Shown here in pieces: positions 14,321 to 22,330 of a stretch of DNA of 24,269 nt. The translations under genes and the position numbers were made by a program. Every line of letters begins with the position of its first letter. Position 1 is the first letter of the stretch. Under the pieces are notes generated by a model. That model saw only the letters and a list, made by a program, of their open reading frames with translations, searched no databases and was not told the origin of the DNA. The stretch is from Anaerolineales bacterium (lineage in GTDB: Bacteria; Chloroflexota; Anaerolineae; Anaerolineales; DRMV01): NCBI GenBank assembly GCA_015484985.1, contig WFUL01000114.1, positions 1-24,269 of the forward strand, read 5' to 3'.

Positions 14321-15670
14321 ATGGCAGCCAAGGGTTACCTGGTGGCCGTCATCGGCGCCGGGCCAGCAGGGCTGTACGCGGCACGGGCACTGGCACAGAA
14401 AGGTGCGCGCGTGGTGGTCTTCAATCGCGACATCAAGCCCGGGGGTCTGGCGGAATACGGCATCTACCATGACAAGCACAAGATGAAGGAAGGGCTGCGC
14501 AAGCAATTCCAGCGCATCCTGGAGATGCCGGGCGTCACCTACCTGGGCAACATCGCCGTAGGTCAGCAAGGCGACCTGACCCTGGACGATTTGCGAGACC
14601 TGGGCTTCCAGGCCATTTTGGTGACCACGGGCGCGCAGGGGACGAAGTCCCTGGGCCTTCCCGGTGAGGACCTGGAAGGCGTATACCACGCCAAGGAAAT
14701 CGTCTACCACTACAACCTGCTGCCCCCCTTCAGCCAGCAAACCTTCGCCATCGGGCGACGGGTGGGCATCATCGGTGTGGGCAACGTCATGGCCGACATC
14801 GCCACCTATCTGGTCAAGGAACTCAAAGTGGACGAGGTCTACGCCATCGCCCGCCGGGGGCCCTTCGAGGTGAAGTTCGACAAGAAGGAATTCAAGCGCT
14901 TCGCCCGCAACCTGGACGTGGAGGACTTCGAGAAAGAGATTGAGCGCATCGCCGAGCGCCTGCGCAAGGTGGGACAGGACCCCGAGGAAGCCAAGGCCCA
15001 CATCCTGAGCATGGTGGAAGGCGCGCCGGAAACCGGGTCGCCCACGGTGTTCCGCTTCCGCTTCCTCTCTTCCCCCAAGCGTATCCTGGGCGACGAACAC
15101 GGTCGGGTGAAGGCCCTGGAGCTGGAAGACACGGAACTGGTGCTGGAAAACGGCCGCACCAAGGCCAAGAAGCTGGGCACCACGTACACCCTGGACGTGG
15201 ACACGGTGATTTTCTCCATCGGCGACCGGGTGGACCCCAACTTTGGCCTGCCCCTGGAATGGAACGCCTACGCCACCAACCCCAACCCCCGGTTCCCGGT
15301 GGACGGCGTCTCCTACGAGGCCTACGACCCCGAGAAGGGCGAGCCCATCGAGGGCATCTTTGTGGCCGGCTGGGCCCGCCAGCCCAGCACGGGCCTGGTG
15401 GGCACGGCCCGCAAGGACGGCGAGAACGCGGCGGACGCCCTGTGGCAGTACCTGAAGACCCTGGAGCCCGCGGATATCGACGTGGACGCCGTGGTGGCCC
15501 AGATTCGCGCCAAGGTGAGCAAGCCCCTGGTCACCCAGGAGGACCTCAAGCGCCTGGCCGAAGCCGAGAAGGCTGAGGCTGAGAAGCGGGGCGTGCCTTA
15601 CTTCAAGTTCGACTCCAACGAGGCTATGCTCCAGGTCATGGGCCTGTTGCCCGTGTCCACGGGGGACTAA
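14321..15670 (+). CDS. ferredoxin-NADP reductase, adrenodoxin-reductase type (FprA-like)
   Basis: This 449-residue FAD/NADPH flavoprotein should shuttle electrons between NADPH and a ferredoxin in the cytoplasm. The FAD site is VIGAGPAG (about 10-17). The sequence then has GLAEYGIYHDKHKMK and the NADP domain GIIGVGNVMADIA with ARRGPFEVKF. The late GWARQPSTGLVGTARKDG matches the adrenodoxin-reductase ending GWxxxGPxGxIGTN. These points favour the FprA branch over glutamate-synthase small subunits, which share the fold. GGGAGG 7 nt before ATG 14321 and a strong promoter fix the start; the longer open frame upstream would include the promoter. It is a single gene closed by a 32-bp palindrome. 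Confidence 0.88.
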   Translation: MAAKGYLVAVIGAGPAGLYAARALAQKGARVVVFNRDIKPGGLAEYGIYHDKHKMKEGLRKQFQRILEMPGVTYLGNIAVGQQGDLTLDDLRDLGFQAILVTTGAQGTKSLGLPGEDLEGVYHAKEIVYHYNLLPPFSQQTFAIGRRVGIIGVGNVMADIATYLVKELKVDEVYAIARRGPFEVKFDKKEFKRFARNLDVEDFEKEIERIAERLRKVGQDPEEAKAHILSMVEGAPETGSPTVFRFRFLSSPKRILGDEHGRVKALELEDTELVLENGRTKAKKLGTTYTLDVDTVIFSIGDRVDPNFGLPLEWNAYATNPNPRFPVDGVSYEAYDPEKGEPIEGIFVAGWARQPSTGLVGTARKDGENAADALWQYLKTLEPADIDVDAVVAQIRAKVSKPLVTQEDLKRLAEAEKAEAEKRGVPYFKFDSNEAMLQVMGLLPVSTGD

Positions 15671-15734
15671 ACGGCTCGTGGGGACCCTTGGCCTGCGCGG
15701 TCACCGGTTCACCTTCTTACGCTCACGTTCCACG

Positions 15735-15766
15735 ACAAGGACGGGATGGCGCCATCCCGTCCTTGT
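15735..15766 (+). terminator. 32-bp perfect palindrome, terminator
   Basis: The two 16-nt arms, 15735-15750 and 15751-15766, are exact reverse complements with no spacer, so the RNA hairpin has a tight tip. It lies 65 nt past the reductase stop and is followed by GGTTTT. It probably terminates the reductase mRNA. Confidence 0.75.
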
Positions 15767-15832
15767 GGTTTTAACCGCGGCCCGAATCCAAGTAGAATGG
15801 GAGGGACATCCTCCCGGACGAGAAGGACGAGC

Positions 15833-17026
15833 ATGCGGAAACGCATCCTGGCGCTGCTCCTGACGGTCCTCGCGCTGACCACGCTCACGGCCGCGAACTA
15901 CCAGTTCGCCCGCATGGCCCCTGGAGGGAACGACTTCCTCCCCCGCTGGCTGGCCCTGCGACTGTGGCTCCTGGAAGGGAAGGACCCTTATGCCCCGGAG
16001 GTCACCCGCGCCATCCAGTACATGATTTACGGCCGACCGGCACGCCCTGGTGAGGATGTGTCGCATTTCGTCTATCCCCTGTACGTGGCTGTGGTCCTGG
16101 CTCCCTTCAGCCTGCTCCCTTATACCCTGGCCCGGGCCCTTTGGATGACGGTTCTGGAACTCAGCCTGGTGGGGTTGGCCCTGCTCTCGGCCCGCTGGGC
16201 GGGGTGGCGTCTTTCGCCCCGCGGTCGCCTCGCCCTGGTATTGTGGGTCGTGCTGGGGTATCACGGCCTGCGGACCATCGTGTTGGGACAGTATGCGGGT
16301 TGGAACGCGTTCCTGATGGCCGCCGCCCTGGTCCTTCTGCAGACCCGCCGGGACCTATGGGCGGGCATCCTGCTGGCCCTCAGCACCGTCAAGCCTCAAA
16401 TGGCCTTCCTCCTGCTACCCTGGCTCCTCCTCTGGTCCTGGGGCACCGGACGCCGCAAGATGGTCTGGAGCACAATAGGGACCCTGGTCTTCCTCTGGGG
16501 TACCTCGTTCGTCTTGCTCCCCAACTGGCTTACGGGCTGGATTCGGCAGGTCATGGAATACCCCTCTTACACAGGCCCGGGTTCTCCGTTTACTGCACTG
16601 GCCGCGTGGATGCCCCTCCCTCCTGAAGGTCAACGCCTGGTGGGGGTCGGGCTCCATATTGCGGGCTTGCTGTACCTGCTTTCCCTGTGGAAAAAGACCT
16701 GGAAGGCCCAGGGCCGACCCTTCCTATGGGTCACCGCCATGACCCTGCTCATGACCAATCTCCTGGGGATACGCACGGGCACGACCCACGCGTTGATGCT
16801 TATCCCTGCTGTGGCCCTCATCGGAGCCTGGTATACCGAGCGGGGTCCGGGTGGGATGCGGCTTCTTGCAGGGCTTTTGGGCCTGCTGGGCCTCGGGGAG
16901 TGGGTGCTGTTCCTGGTCACCCTGCGCGGCAATGCCGAACATCCCATCATGTTCTTCCCCCTGCCTCTGGCCGTATGGATAGGGCTGGAAATGGTGCGAC
17001 CCGTTTTTGCCAGGGAACGAGTCTGA
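15833..17026 (+). CDS. GT87/DUF2029-like membrane glycosyltransferase
   Basis: This 397-residue polytopic membrane protein has about ten hydrophobic helices. The early loop GGNDFLPRW and the later YPLYVA, GQYAGWNAFLMA and STVKPQMAFLLLPW segments are the pattern of the GT87 family (DUF2029, relatives of mycobacterial PimE-type polyprenyl-phosphate mannosyltransferases). It probably transfers a sugar to a lipid or glycan outside the membrane. AAGGA lies about 6 nt before ATG 15833. TAGAAT at 15793-15798 may be a -10 with a poor -35. It converges on another membrane protein gene across a shared terminator. Confidence 0.75.
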   Translation: MRKRILALLLTVLALTTLTAANYQFARMAPGGNDFLPRWLALRLWLLEGKDPYAPEVTRAIQYMIYGRPARPGEDVSHFVYPLYVAVVLAPFSLLPYTLARALWMTVLELSLVGLALLSARWAGWRLSPRGRLALVLWVVLGYHGLRTIVLGQYAGWNAFLMAAALVLLQTRRDLWAGILLALSTVKPQMAFLLLPWLLLWSWGTGRRKMVWSTIGTLVFLWGTSFVLLPNWLTGWIRQVMEYPSYTGPGSPFTALAAWMPLPPEGQRLVGVGLHIAGLLYLLSLWKKTWKAQGRPFLWVTAMTLLMTNLLGIRTGTTHALMLIPAVALIGAWYTERGPGGMRLLAGLLGLLGLGEWVLFLVTLRGNAEHPIMFFPLPLAVWIGLEMVRPVFARERV

Positions 17027-17045
17027 AGTTTGGATAGGAGAGCGA

Positions 17046-17088
17046 AAATAAAATGATGGGGCGGCGAAGTCGCCCCACCATCTTATTT
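17046..17088. terminator. bidirectional terminator between convergent genes
   Basis: A stem with GGGGCG/CGCCCC core (17058-17063 with 17071-17076) is extended by A/T-rich arms out to 17046 and 17088 with two mismatches. A-rich sequence on the left and T-rich on the right give U tracts in both directions. It overlaps the stop codon of the minus-strand gene. Confidence 0.85.
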
Positions 17089-18603
17089 CTTTACCCGATA
17101 CAGGGTAACGCCGCCTTCCCGCCAGACCGGAGTCAGCGCCGCCAGCCATGCAGGAGGGGAACACAAGGCGCTTTCCCGTGGCGTCCATAACACCCACTGC
17201 ACGGACCGGGCCCGAAGTGCGGACAGTACGCGGGACCCGTCCTGCTCACATAGGGTTTGCACCACCCAGGTTCGCTCCGCTTCGGCCGGGTAGGTTTCAA
17301 AAATGTGGCCGTAAAAGACCCGATGCCCGGTGAACGCGGGTACATAGGGACCGGTTTCCGGGCCGGTGAGCACCCGCTGGTCCGGGGGCAGGTGGCGGGC
17401 CATCCACTGCAGCGCGCGCCATTCGCTGGGGGAAAGGAAAAGCATACTGCCGGGAAAGCGCGCGTTGAGGATGGCCCCGCCAATCATCAAGGCCCACGTG
17501 GGGGCCAGAAGGACCAACACCATCCAGCGGTGGTGTCGCGGGCGTGGCGTAAGCCAACGCATCGCCAGGGTAACCAAGGGCACGGCCATGCCCAACCACA
17601 TACGTCGTTGCAGGGCCAAGGGTGCCAGGGCCCAGGCCCATCCCGCGGCAATCCAGTACCCCGCAATACCCAAGGCACCCTGCCGCCACCATCCCAGCAA
17701 GGCCAGAATCCACCAGGGGGAAAACAAGAACAGCGTTTTCCCAAATCCCTCAATGGGGGTCTGATTCTGGGCGTTCCACCCCGCCAGCCAGGGGTCCTGA
17801 TGCACCACCCACGCCACATAGGCCAGATAAGGTACCGCGCCCGCACCCAGCCACAGGGCCATCCATGCCCGGGAGCGGGCTTCAGGCCACGCCTTTTCGC
17901 GCGCCATGCGCAAGGCCCACAGTCCCCAGGCGGTGCCCGCCACCAGCACGCCAAAAGGGGCCAGCAAGGCCAAAGCCAGCCCCAAAGCCGCCATTCCCGC
18001 CATGACGCACACGCGTTCCCCCTGCTGCCAACGACGCAACCAACCGGGATGCATGGCCAGGGTCAAAAAGGCCAACGCCCAGGGGAAGTGGGCATTGGCC
18101 AGGGTGGAAAGGAAGGGATAGAGTTCGGGGATAATGGACCCATAACCGACCAGGAAGCCCCAGGCCTCCATCCCCACGGCCCATACGCTCCACGTCCAGG
18201 CCGCGCGCCACGCGGGGAGTTCTTCCCGGAGGGAGCGAAACCACAAGCCCAAAGCCACCACCAGAAAAGCCCCACCCAACAGACGCGCGGCATGATAGAC
18301 CACGGGAATGGGCACATGGAGGAAGCGGGCCAGGTGTCCCAGGGCCAGGTGGAAGACGAACAGATACGCCGTGGGTTCGGCGTCCGCGGTATAAGGCAGG
18401 CGAAAGCGCCAGGCGCCATGGTAGCCCTGTTGCATTTTGGCGAAATAGGAGAGCCCGTCGTAGAGGTTGTAAATCAGCCCCACGAAAACCCGTCCCTGCC
18501 ATTGTCCGATGAGGTACAGGACCGCGTAGGGCAACAGCGTGACCAGCCACAACGTCACCACCAATCCCATGGCCTGGCGTCGGAAAGGAGAAGCCCTCGG
18601 CAT
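17083..18603 (-). CDS. polytopic membrane protein, possibly GT-C glycosyltransferase-like
   Basis: This 506-residue protein has a basic start and about eleven membrane helices. The first outer loop contains YNLYDGLSYFAKM and later DAEPTAYLFVFHLALGHL. A soluble C-terminal region of about 110 residues includes PPDQRVLTGPETGPYVP, GHRVFYGH and WVLWTPRES. That build (acidic first loop, many helices, globular tail) resembles ArnT/YfhO-like GT-C proteins, but I see no decisive motif. It could act in exopolysaccharide or glycolipid assembly with its GT87-like neighbour, as inference only. GAGG lies 10 nt before ATG 18603, a rather wide gap. It is divergent from iolC. Confidence 0.7.
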   Translation of the reverse strand: MPRASPFRRQAMGLVVTLWLVTLLPYAVLYLIGQWQGRVFVGLIYNLYDGLSYFAKMQQGYHGAWRFRLPYTADAEPTAYLFVFHLALGHLARFLHVPIPVVYHAARLLGGAFLVVALGLWFRSLREELPAWRAAWTWSVWAVGMEAWGFLVGYGSIIPELYPFLSTLANAHFPWALAFLTLAMHPGWLRRWQQGERVCVMAGMAALGLALALLAPFGVLVAGTAWGLWALRMAREKAWPEARSRAWMALWLGAGAVPYLAYVAWVVHQDPWLAGWNAQNQTPIEGFGKTLFLFSPWWILALLGWWRQGALGIAGYWIAAGWAWALAPLALQRRMWLGMAVPLVTLAMRWLTPRPRHHRWMVLVLLAPTWALMIGGAILNARFPGSMLFLSPSEWRALQWMARHLPPDQRVLTGPETGPYVPAFTGHRVFYGHIFETYPAEAERTWVVQTLCEQDGSRVLSALRARSVQWVLWTPRESALCSPPAWLAALTPVWREGGVTLYRVKK

Positions 18604-18656
18604 GATTTCTGGACCTCACGAACCCAACCTGAGGAATCTTTGGTTACAAAGATGGG

Positions 18657-18662
18657 TATACT
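18657..18662 (+). promoter_or_regulatory. -10 box for iolC
   Basis: TATACT lies 30 nt before the iolC start in the 88-nt divergent gap. No good -35 stands at the right distance, so an activator or another sigma factor may be involved. Confidence 0.35.
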
Positions 18663-18691
18663 TTTTTACATCCTGCCCTGGGAGTCCGGCC

Positions 18692-19705
18692 ATGAGCAAA
18701 CCCACCTATGATCTCCTCACCATGGGCCGTTCGTCCATTGACCTGTACTCCCTGGACGTAGGCAAGCCCTTTGTGGAAATCACCAGATTCGCAGCCTATG
18801 TTGGAGGCTCGCCCACCAACATCGCGGTCGGTGCCCGGCGCCTGGGCTTGCGCACCGCCTTGCTCACCGCGGTGGGAGAGGACCCCGTAGGGGATTTTAT
18901 CCTCCACTTCCTGGAAAAGGAAGGCGTGGAGACGCGATTCATCCCCCGCAAATCCCATGCCCGAAGTAGCGCGGTGGTATTGGGCATCGAACCCCCGGAC
19001 AAGTTTCCCCTGGTCTTCTACCGGGACAACGCGGCCGACATCTACCTCACCATCGACGACGTGCTCCGGGCCCCCATCGCCGACTGCCAGGCCTTCGAAT
19101 TCGCGGGCACGAATCTGAGCCGGGAACCCAGCGCCAGCGCGACCCTGTTCGCCGCGGAACAGGCCAAGCGGGCCGGCGCGACCGTCTTCATGGACCTGGA
19201 CTTCCGCGCCGACCAGTGGCACGACCCTCGGGCTTACGGCGTCATGGTGCGGGCCGCCTTGCCCCTGGTGGACATCGCCATCGGTACGGAAGAGGAGGTG
19301 CTGGCCGCGGTCCTGCAGGACCCTTCCCAGGTGGCCATCCACGATGCCACCATCACCGCACCCGAGATTCGGGGCGACCTGAACGCGGCCATCCGGGAAA
19401 TCCTGGACCGGGGTCCCCAAGTGCTGGTGGTCAAGCAGGGGGCCAAGGGCGTCACCGTGTACCCCCGGGAAGGCGAACCCATCCCCGTCCCCGGATTCCC
19501 CGTGGAGGTCTACAACGTGCTGGGCGCGGGAGATGCCTTTGCCGCGGGCTTCATTTTCGGCGTGCTCCAGGGCTGGGACTGGTACAAGGCCGCCCGTCTG
19601 GGCAACGCATGTGGCGCCATCGTGGTCACCCGGCACGGCTGCGCCAACTTCATGCCTTACTATGAGGAAGTCACGGCCTTCATCGAGGAACGAGGTGGAT
19701 TCTGA
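18692..19705 (+). CDS. iolC: 5-dehydro-2-deoxygluconokinase (PfkB family)
   Basis: This 337-residue sugar kinase phosphorylates 2-deoxy-5-keto-D-gluconate at C6 in myo-inositol breakdown. The IolC-type start DLLTMGRSSIDLYS is followed by AAYVGGSPTNIAVGARRLG (first PfkB signature) and RNAADIYL-type substrate contacts (FYRDNAADIYL). Near the end, VLGAGDAFAAGF carries the catalytic Asp and anion hole. Length and order match IolC rather than ribokinase. GGGAG lies 7 nt before ATG 18692; the longer frame reaches into the promoter region. A small membrane protein and iolD follow on the same strand, with heptad-repeat elements in the gaps. Confidence 0.93.
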   Translation: MSKPTYDLLTMGRSSIDLYSLDVGKPFVEITRFAAYVGGSPTNIAVGARRLGLRTALLTAVGEDPVGDFILHFLEKEGVETRFIPRKSHARSSAVVLGIEPPDKFPLVFYRDNAADIYLTIDDVLRAPIADCQAFEFAGTNLSREPSASATLFAAEQAKRAGATVFMDLDFRADQWHDPRAYGVMVRAALPLVDIAIGTEEEVLAAVLQDPSQVAIHDATITAPEIRGDLNAAIREILDRGPQVLVVKQGAKGVTVYPREGEPIPVPGFPVEVYNVLGAGDAFAAGFIFGVLQGWDWYKAARLGNACGAIVVTRHGCANFMPYYEEVTAFIEERGGF

Positions 19706-19785
19706 ATGGTCGATGGTCGTCGGTCGTTGGTCAGCGGTCAGCCCGCTGCCGACTACCCACTGCTGACTGCCGACTGCGCACAGCG
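19706..19785. repeat. heptad GGTCGNT-type repeat element A
   Basis: Directly after the iolC stop, degenerate 7-nt units (GGTCGAT, GGTCGTC, GGTCGTT, GGTCAGC) run forward. They are then answered by reverse-complement units (GCCGACT, GCTGACT) to about 19780. The halves can pair imperfectly. It is the same type as the elements at 20314-20420 and 23599-23709. Confidence 0.75.
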
Positions 19786-19805
19786 CACCTTCCGGAGGGA
19801 AATGT

Positions 19806-20231
19806 ATGGCGAACAAAACCCTGTCCTGTCCCGAATGCGGGCCGCTTTTTGGCGTGCTGATGCTCCTCAGCGCACTCTGGGACCTGGTGGCCGCAGGACT
19901 TCTCTTCCTGGGCATCGTGAGTTGGGGTCTCCTGGGCCTGCTGTGCGCGCCCCTGCCCATGCTGGTCCTCCTGGGTTTGTGGCTCAAGTTATGGGTAGCC
20001 GCGCGACTGCTCAAGCCTTTACGGGAACGCTATCCCAAGGCCTTCCCGCCCATGAGCCGCGCGTTTTTCTACGGCATCCTGGGCTACACCGGCTTCTCCA
20101 TTCTGTGGGGCAATCTCTTCGGGCTTCTGGCGGTGATTCTCTTCTTCGCCAGCAACCTCTATCGGGACCCGGAAGCCATGGCGTTGGTGTTGTTCAAGGC
20201 CGAAGAAACGGCGACCACGACCGAGGGTTAA
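19806..20231 (+). CDS. hypothetical small membrane protein
   Basis: This 141-residue protein has about three to four hydrophobic helices (roughly 12-38, 42-66, 88-116) and a short N-terminal CPEC motif. GGAGG sits 7 nt before its ATG, and third-codon-position GC is as high as in neighbours, both favouring a real gene. It is cotranscribed in position with iolC and iolD but resembles no known inositol transporter, which are much larger. I do not recognise the family. A role at the membrane in inositol use is only guilt by association. Confidence 0.7.
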   Translation: MANKTLSCPECGPLFGVLMLLSALWDLVAAGLLFLGIVSWGLLGLLCAPLPMLVLLGLWLKLWVAARLLKPLRERYPKAFPPMSRAFFYGILGYTGFSILWGNLFGLLAVILFFASNLYRDPEAMALVLFKAEETATTTEG

Positions 20232-20238
20232 CCGAGTA

Positions 20239-20328
20239 ATGAACATGGCCTCAACGGGATGGACCGTCGCGCTGAGCATCCTCATCGCGCTGGCCAAGGC
20301 CCGGGTGGACCGGGGTCGATGGTCGTAA
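20239..20328 (+). CDS. doubtful 29-residue ORF running into a repeat
   Basis: The frame MNMASTGWTVALSILIALAK continues with RVDRGRWS, and those last codons lie in repeat element B. It has one hydrophobic stretch. The ribosome site (GAGGG) is far from the first ATG. It may be the stump of a longer gene cut by the repeat, or chance. Confidence 0.25.
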   Translation: MNMASTGWTVALSILIALAKARVDRGRWS

Positions 20329-20420
20329 GTCGTTGGTCGTTGGTTGGCAGTTTTAGCGACGTGTATCCCACACAACCGACGATCAACATTGACCATCGAC
20401 CATTGACCATCGACCAACCA
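20314..20420. repeat. heptad GGTCGNT-type repeat element B, in the iolD leader
   Basis: Forward units (GGTCGAT, GGTCGTA, AGTCGTT, GGTCGTT) occupy 20314-20347. After a 40-nt spacer, reverse units (ACCGACG, TTGACCA, TCGACCA, TTGACCA, TCGACCA) run to 20420. The element ends a few bases before the AGGAGG of iolD, so it would sit in its mRNA leader and could fold. Confidence 0.75.
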
Positions 20421-20434
20421 TCAGGAGGTGTCCC

Positions 20435-22297
20435 ATGGCTCGCACGATTCGCCTTACCATGGCGCAGGCTCTCATTCGATTTCTCAAAAACCAATATGTG
20501 GAACGGGATGGCCGGGTTATCCCCTTCTTCGCGGGTGTCTTCGGCATCTTCGGCCACGGCAACGTGGCGGGCATCGGCCAGGCGCTGCAGGAGCATCCTG
20601 ACTTTCCCTACTACCAGGCTCGTAACGAGCAGGCCATGGTCCATCTGGCGGCGGCCTTCGCCAAGATGAGCAACCGCCTGCGCACCTTCGCCTGCACCTC
20701 TTCCATCGGCCCCGGCGCGACGAACATGGTCACCGCGGCCGCGGGAGCGACCATCAACCGGGTCCCGGTGCTCCTGCTTCCCGGAGACATCTTCGCCCGC
20801 CGTAACGTCGCGCCCGTGCTCCAGCAACTGGAACAGCCCTACACGCAAGACATCTCCGTCAACGACGCGTTCCGGGCCGTGTCCCGCTACTGGGACCGCA
20901 TCTACCGCCCCGAACAACTGCTCTACGCCCTGCCCGAAGCCATGCGGGTGCTTACCTCACCCGCGGACACCGGCGCGGTCACCCTGGCCCTGCCCCAGGA
21001 CGTCCAGGCCGAGGCCTTCGACTACCCCGAGCACTTCTTCGAGAAGCGGGTCTGGACCATCCCCCGACCCCGGCCCGACGAGACTCTGTTCCGCCGCGCG
21101 GTGGAGATGATTCGCCAGGCCAAGCGTCCTCTCATCATCGCGGGTGGCGGCGTGATTTACAGCGAAGCCACCGAGGTTCTGCGGCGATTCGTAGAGCAGA
21201 CGGGCATCCCCGTGGGCGAAACCCAGGCCGGCAAGGGCTCCCTGCGCTACGACCACCCCTTCAACCTGGGGGCCATCGGCGTTACGGGCACCTTCGCGGC
21301 CAACACCATCGCCCGGGACGCGGACCTGGTCATCGGCATTGGCACCCGCTATACGGACTTCACCACCGCGTCCAAGACCCTGTTCCAGAACCCAGAAGTG
21401 CGCTTCATCAACATCAATGTGGCCGAATTCGATGCCTACAAGATGCGAGCCCTGCCCCTGGTGGCCGACGCCCGGGTGGTGCTGGAAATGCTTCTGGAAG
21501 CCCTGTCCGACTACCGAACGGACGAAGCCTACCAGGCCCAGGTCAAGCGACTCCATGACGAATGGGACACGGAGGTCGAGCGCCTGTACAACGTACAACA
21601 CGGTCCTCCTTTGGCCCAGAGCGCGGTCATCGGTGCGGTGAATCGGGCCGCGAGGGAGAAGGGCGTGGTCATCTGCGCCGCAGGCAGCCTACCCGGCGAC
21701 CTGCACAAACTCTGGCGGGCCCGGGACCCCAAGTCCTATCACCTGGAGTACGGCTACTCCTGCATGGGGTATGAGATTCCCGGTGGTATCGGCGTGAAGA
21801 TGGCCGCGCCCGAACGGGACGTTTTCGTCATGGTGGGGGATGGCTCCTATCTGATGATGCCTACCGAAATCGTCACCGCGGTACAGGAAGGCATTCCCAT
21901 CACCATCGTGCTCCTGGACAACCACGGCTTCTCCAGCATTGGCGGCCTGTCCCAGTCCATCGGGAGCGGCGGCTTCGGTACCCATTACCGGTTCCGGAAT
22001 CCGCAAACCGGCCAACTGGACGGTGACGTACTGCCCATCGACTACGTGGCCAACGCCCGCAGCCTGGGCGCGCACGCGGTGCGGGCCAACTCCATTGAGG
22101 AACTGGAAGCCGCGCTGGAAGAGGCCAAGAAGGCCGACCGGGTCACGGTCATCGTGGTGGAAGTGGACCGGGAGAAGCGGGTGCCGGGCTATGCCTGGTG
22201 GGACGTTCCCATCGCAGAAGTGTCCACCATGGAGAGCGTGCAGAAGGCTCGGGCGGAGTACGAGAAGCACGTGAAAGAAGAGCGCCACTTCGTGTAA
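20435..22297 (+). CDS. iolD: 3D-(3,5/4)-trihydroxycyclohexane-1,2-dione acylhydrolase (decyclizing)
   Basis: This 620-residue thiamine-diphosphate enzyme opens the inositol-derived ring to 5-deoxy-glucuronate. The N-terminal PYR domain has the activating Glu in YQARNEQAMVHLAAAFAK, and the middle domain starts near AKRPLIIAGGGV. The C-terminal PP domain has the ThDP/Mg motif GDGSYLMMPTEIV ending in LLDNHGFSSIGGL. Length and motifs fit IolD better than acetolactate synthase. AGGAGG lies 6 nt before ATG 20435. iolC and this gene supply two steps of the pathway; iolE, iolG, iolB and the aldolase are not in the window. A strong terminator follows. Confidence 0.95.
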   Translation: MARTIRLTMAQALIRFLKNQYVERDGRVIPFFAGVFGIFGHGNVAGIGQALQEHPDFPYYQARNEQAMVHLAAAFAKMSNRLRTFACTSSIGPGATNMVTAAAGATINRVPVLLLPGDIFARRNVAPVLQQLEQPYTQDISVNDAFRAVSRYWDRIYRPEQLLYALPEAMRVLTSPADTGAVTLALPQDVQAEAFDYPEHFFEKRVWTIPRPRPDETLFRRAVEMIRQAKRPLIIAGGGVIYSEATEVLRRFVEQTGIPVGETQAGKGSLRYDHPFNLGAIGVTGTFAANTIARDADLVIGIGTRYTDFTTASKTLFQNPEVRFININVAEFDAYKMRALPLVADARVVLEMLLEALSDYRTDEAYQAQVKRLHDEWDTEVERLYNVQHGPPLAQSAVIGAVNRAAREKGVVICAAGSLPGDLHKLWRARDPKSYHLEYGYSCMGYEIPGGIGVKMAAPERDVFVMVGDGSYLMMPTEIVTAVQEGIPITIVLLDNHGFSSIGGLSQSIGSGGFGTHYRFRNPQTGQLDGDVLPIDYVANARSLGAHAVRANSIEELEAALEEAKKADRVTVIVVEVDREKRVPGYAWWDVPIAEVSTMESVQKARAEYEKHVKEERHFV

Positions 22298-22298
22298 A

Positions 22299-22330
22299 AA
22301 AGAAGGCGGCGCAGAAGCGCCGCCTTCTTT
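22299..22330. terminator. bidirectional terminator after iolD
   Basis: A 14-bp perfect stem (22299-22312 with 22317-22330) has an AGAA loop. Minus-strand RNA has a six-U tract after it and plus-strand RNA a short U-rich tail. It begins right at the iolD stop and touches the stop of the convergent MEMO gene, serving both. Confidence 0.9.

Noticed and set aside
14267..15100. 277-codon minus-strand frame opposite the ferredoxin-NADP reductase
   Set aside because: No start signals or motifs; the plus strand encodes a complete flavoprotein with its own promoter.
17257..18711. 484-codon plus-strand open frame opposite the 506-residue membrane protein
   Set aside because: The product is rich in Gly, Gln, His and Pro with no membrane helices or motifs, the usual look of an antisense shadow in GC-rich DNA.
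18644..20014. 456-codon minus-strand open frame across iolC and repeat A
   Set aside because: It is antisense to iolC and to the small membrane protein and includes the repeat; iolC motifs on the plus strand are decisive.
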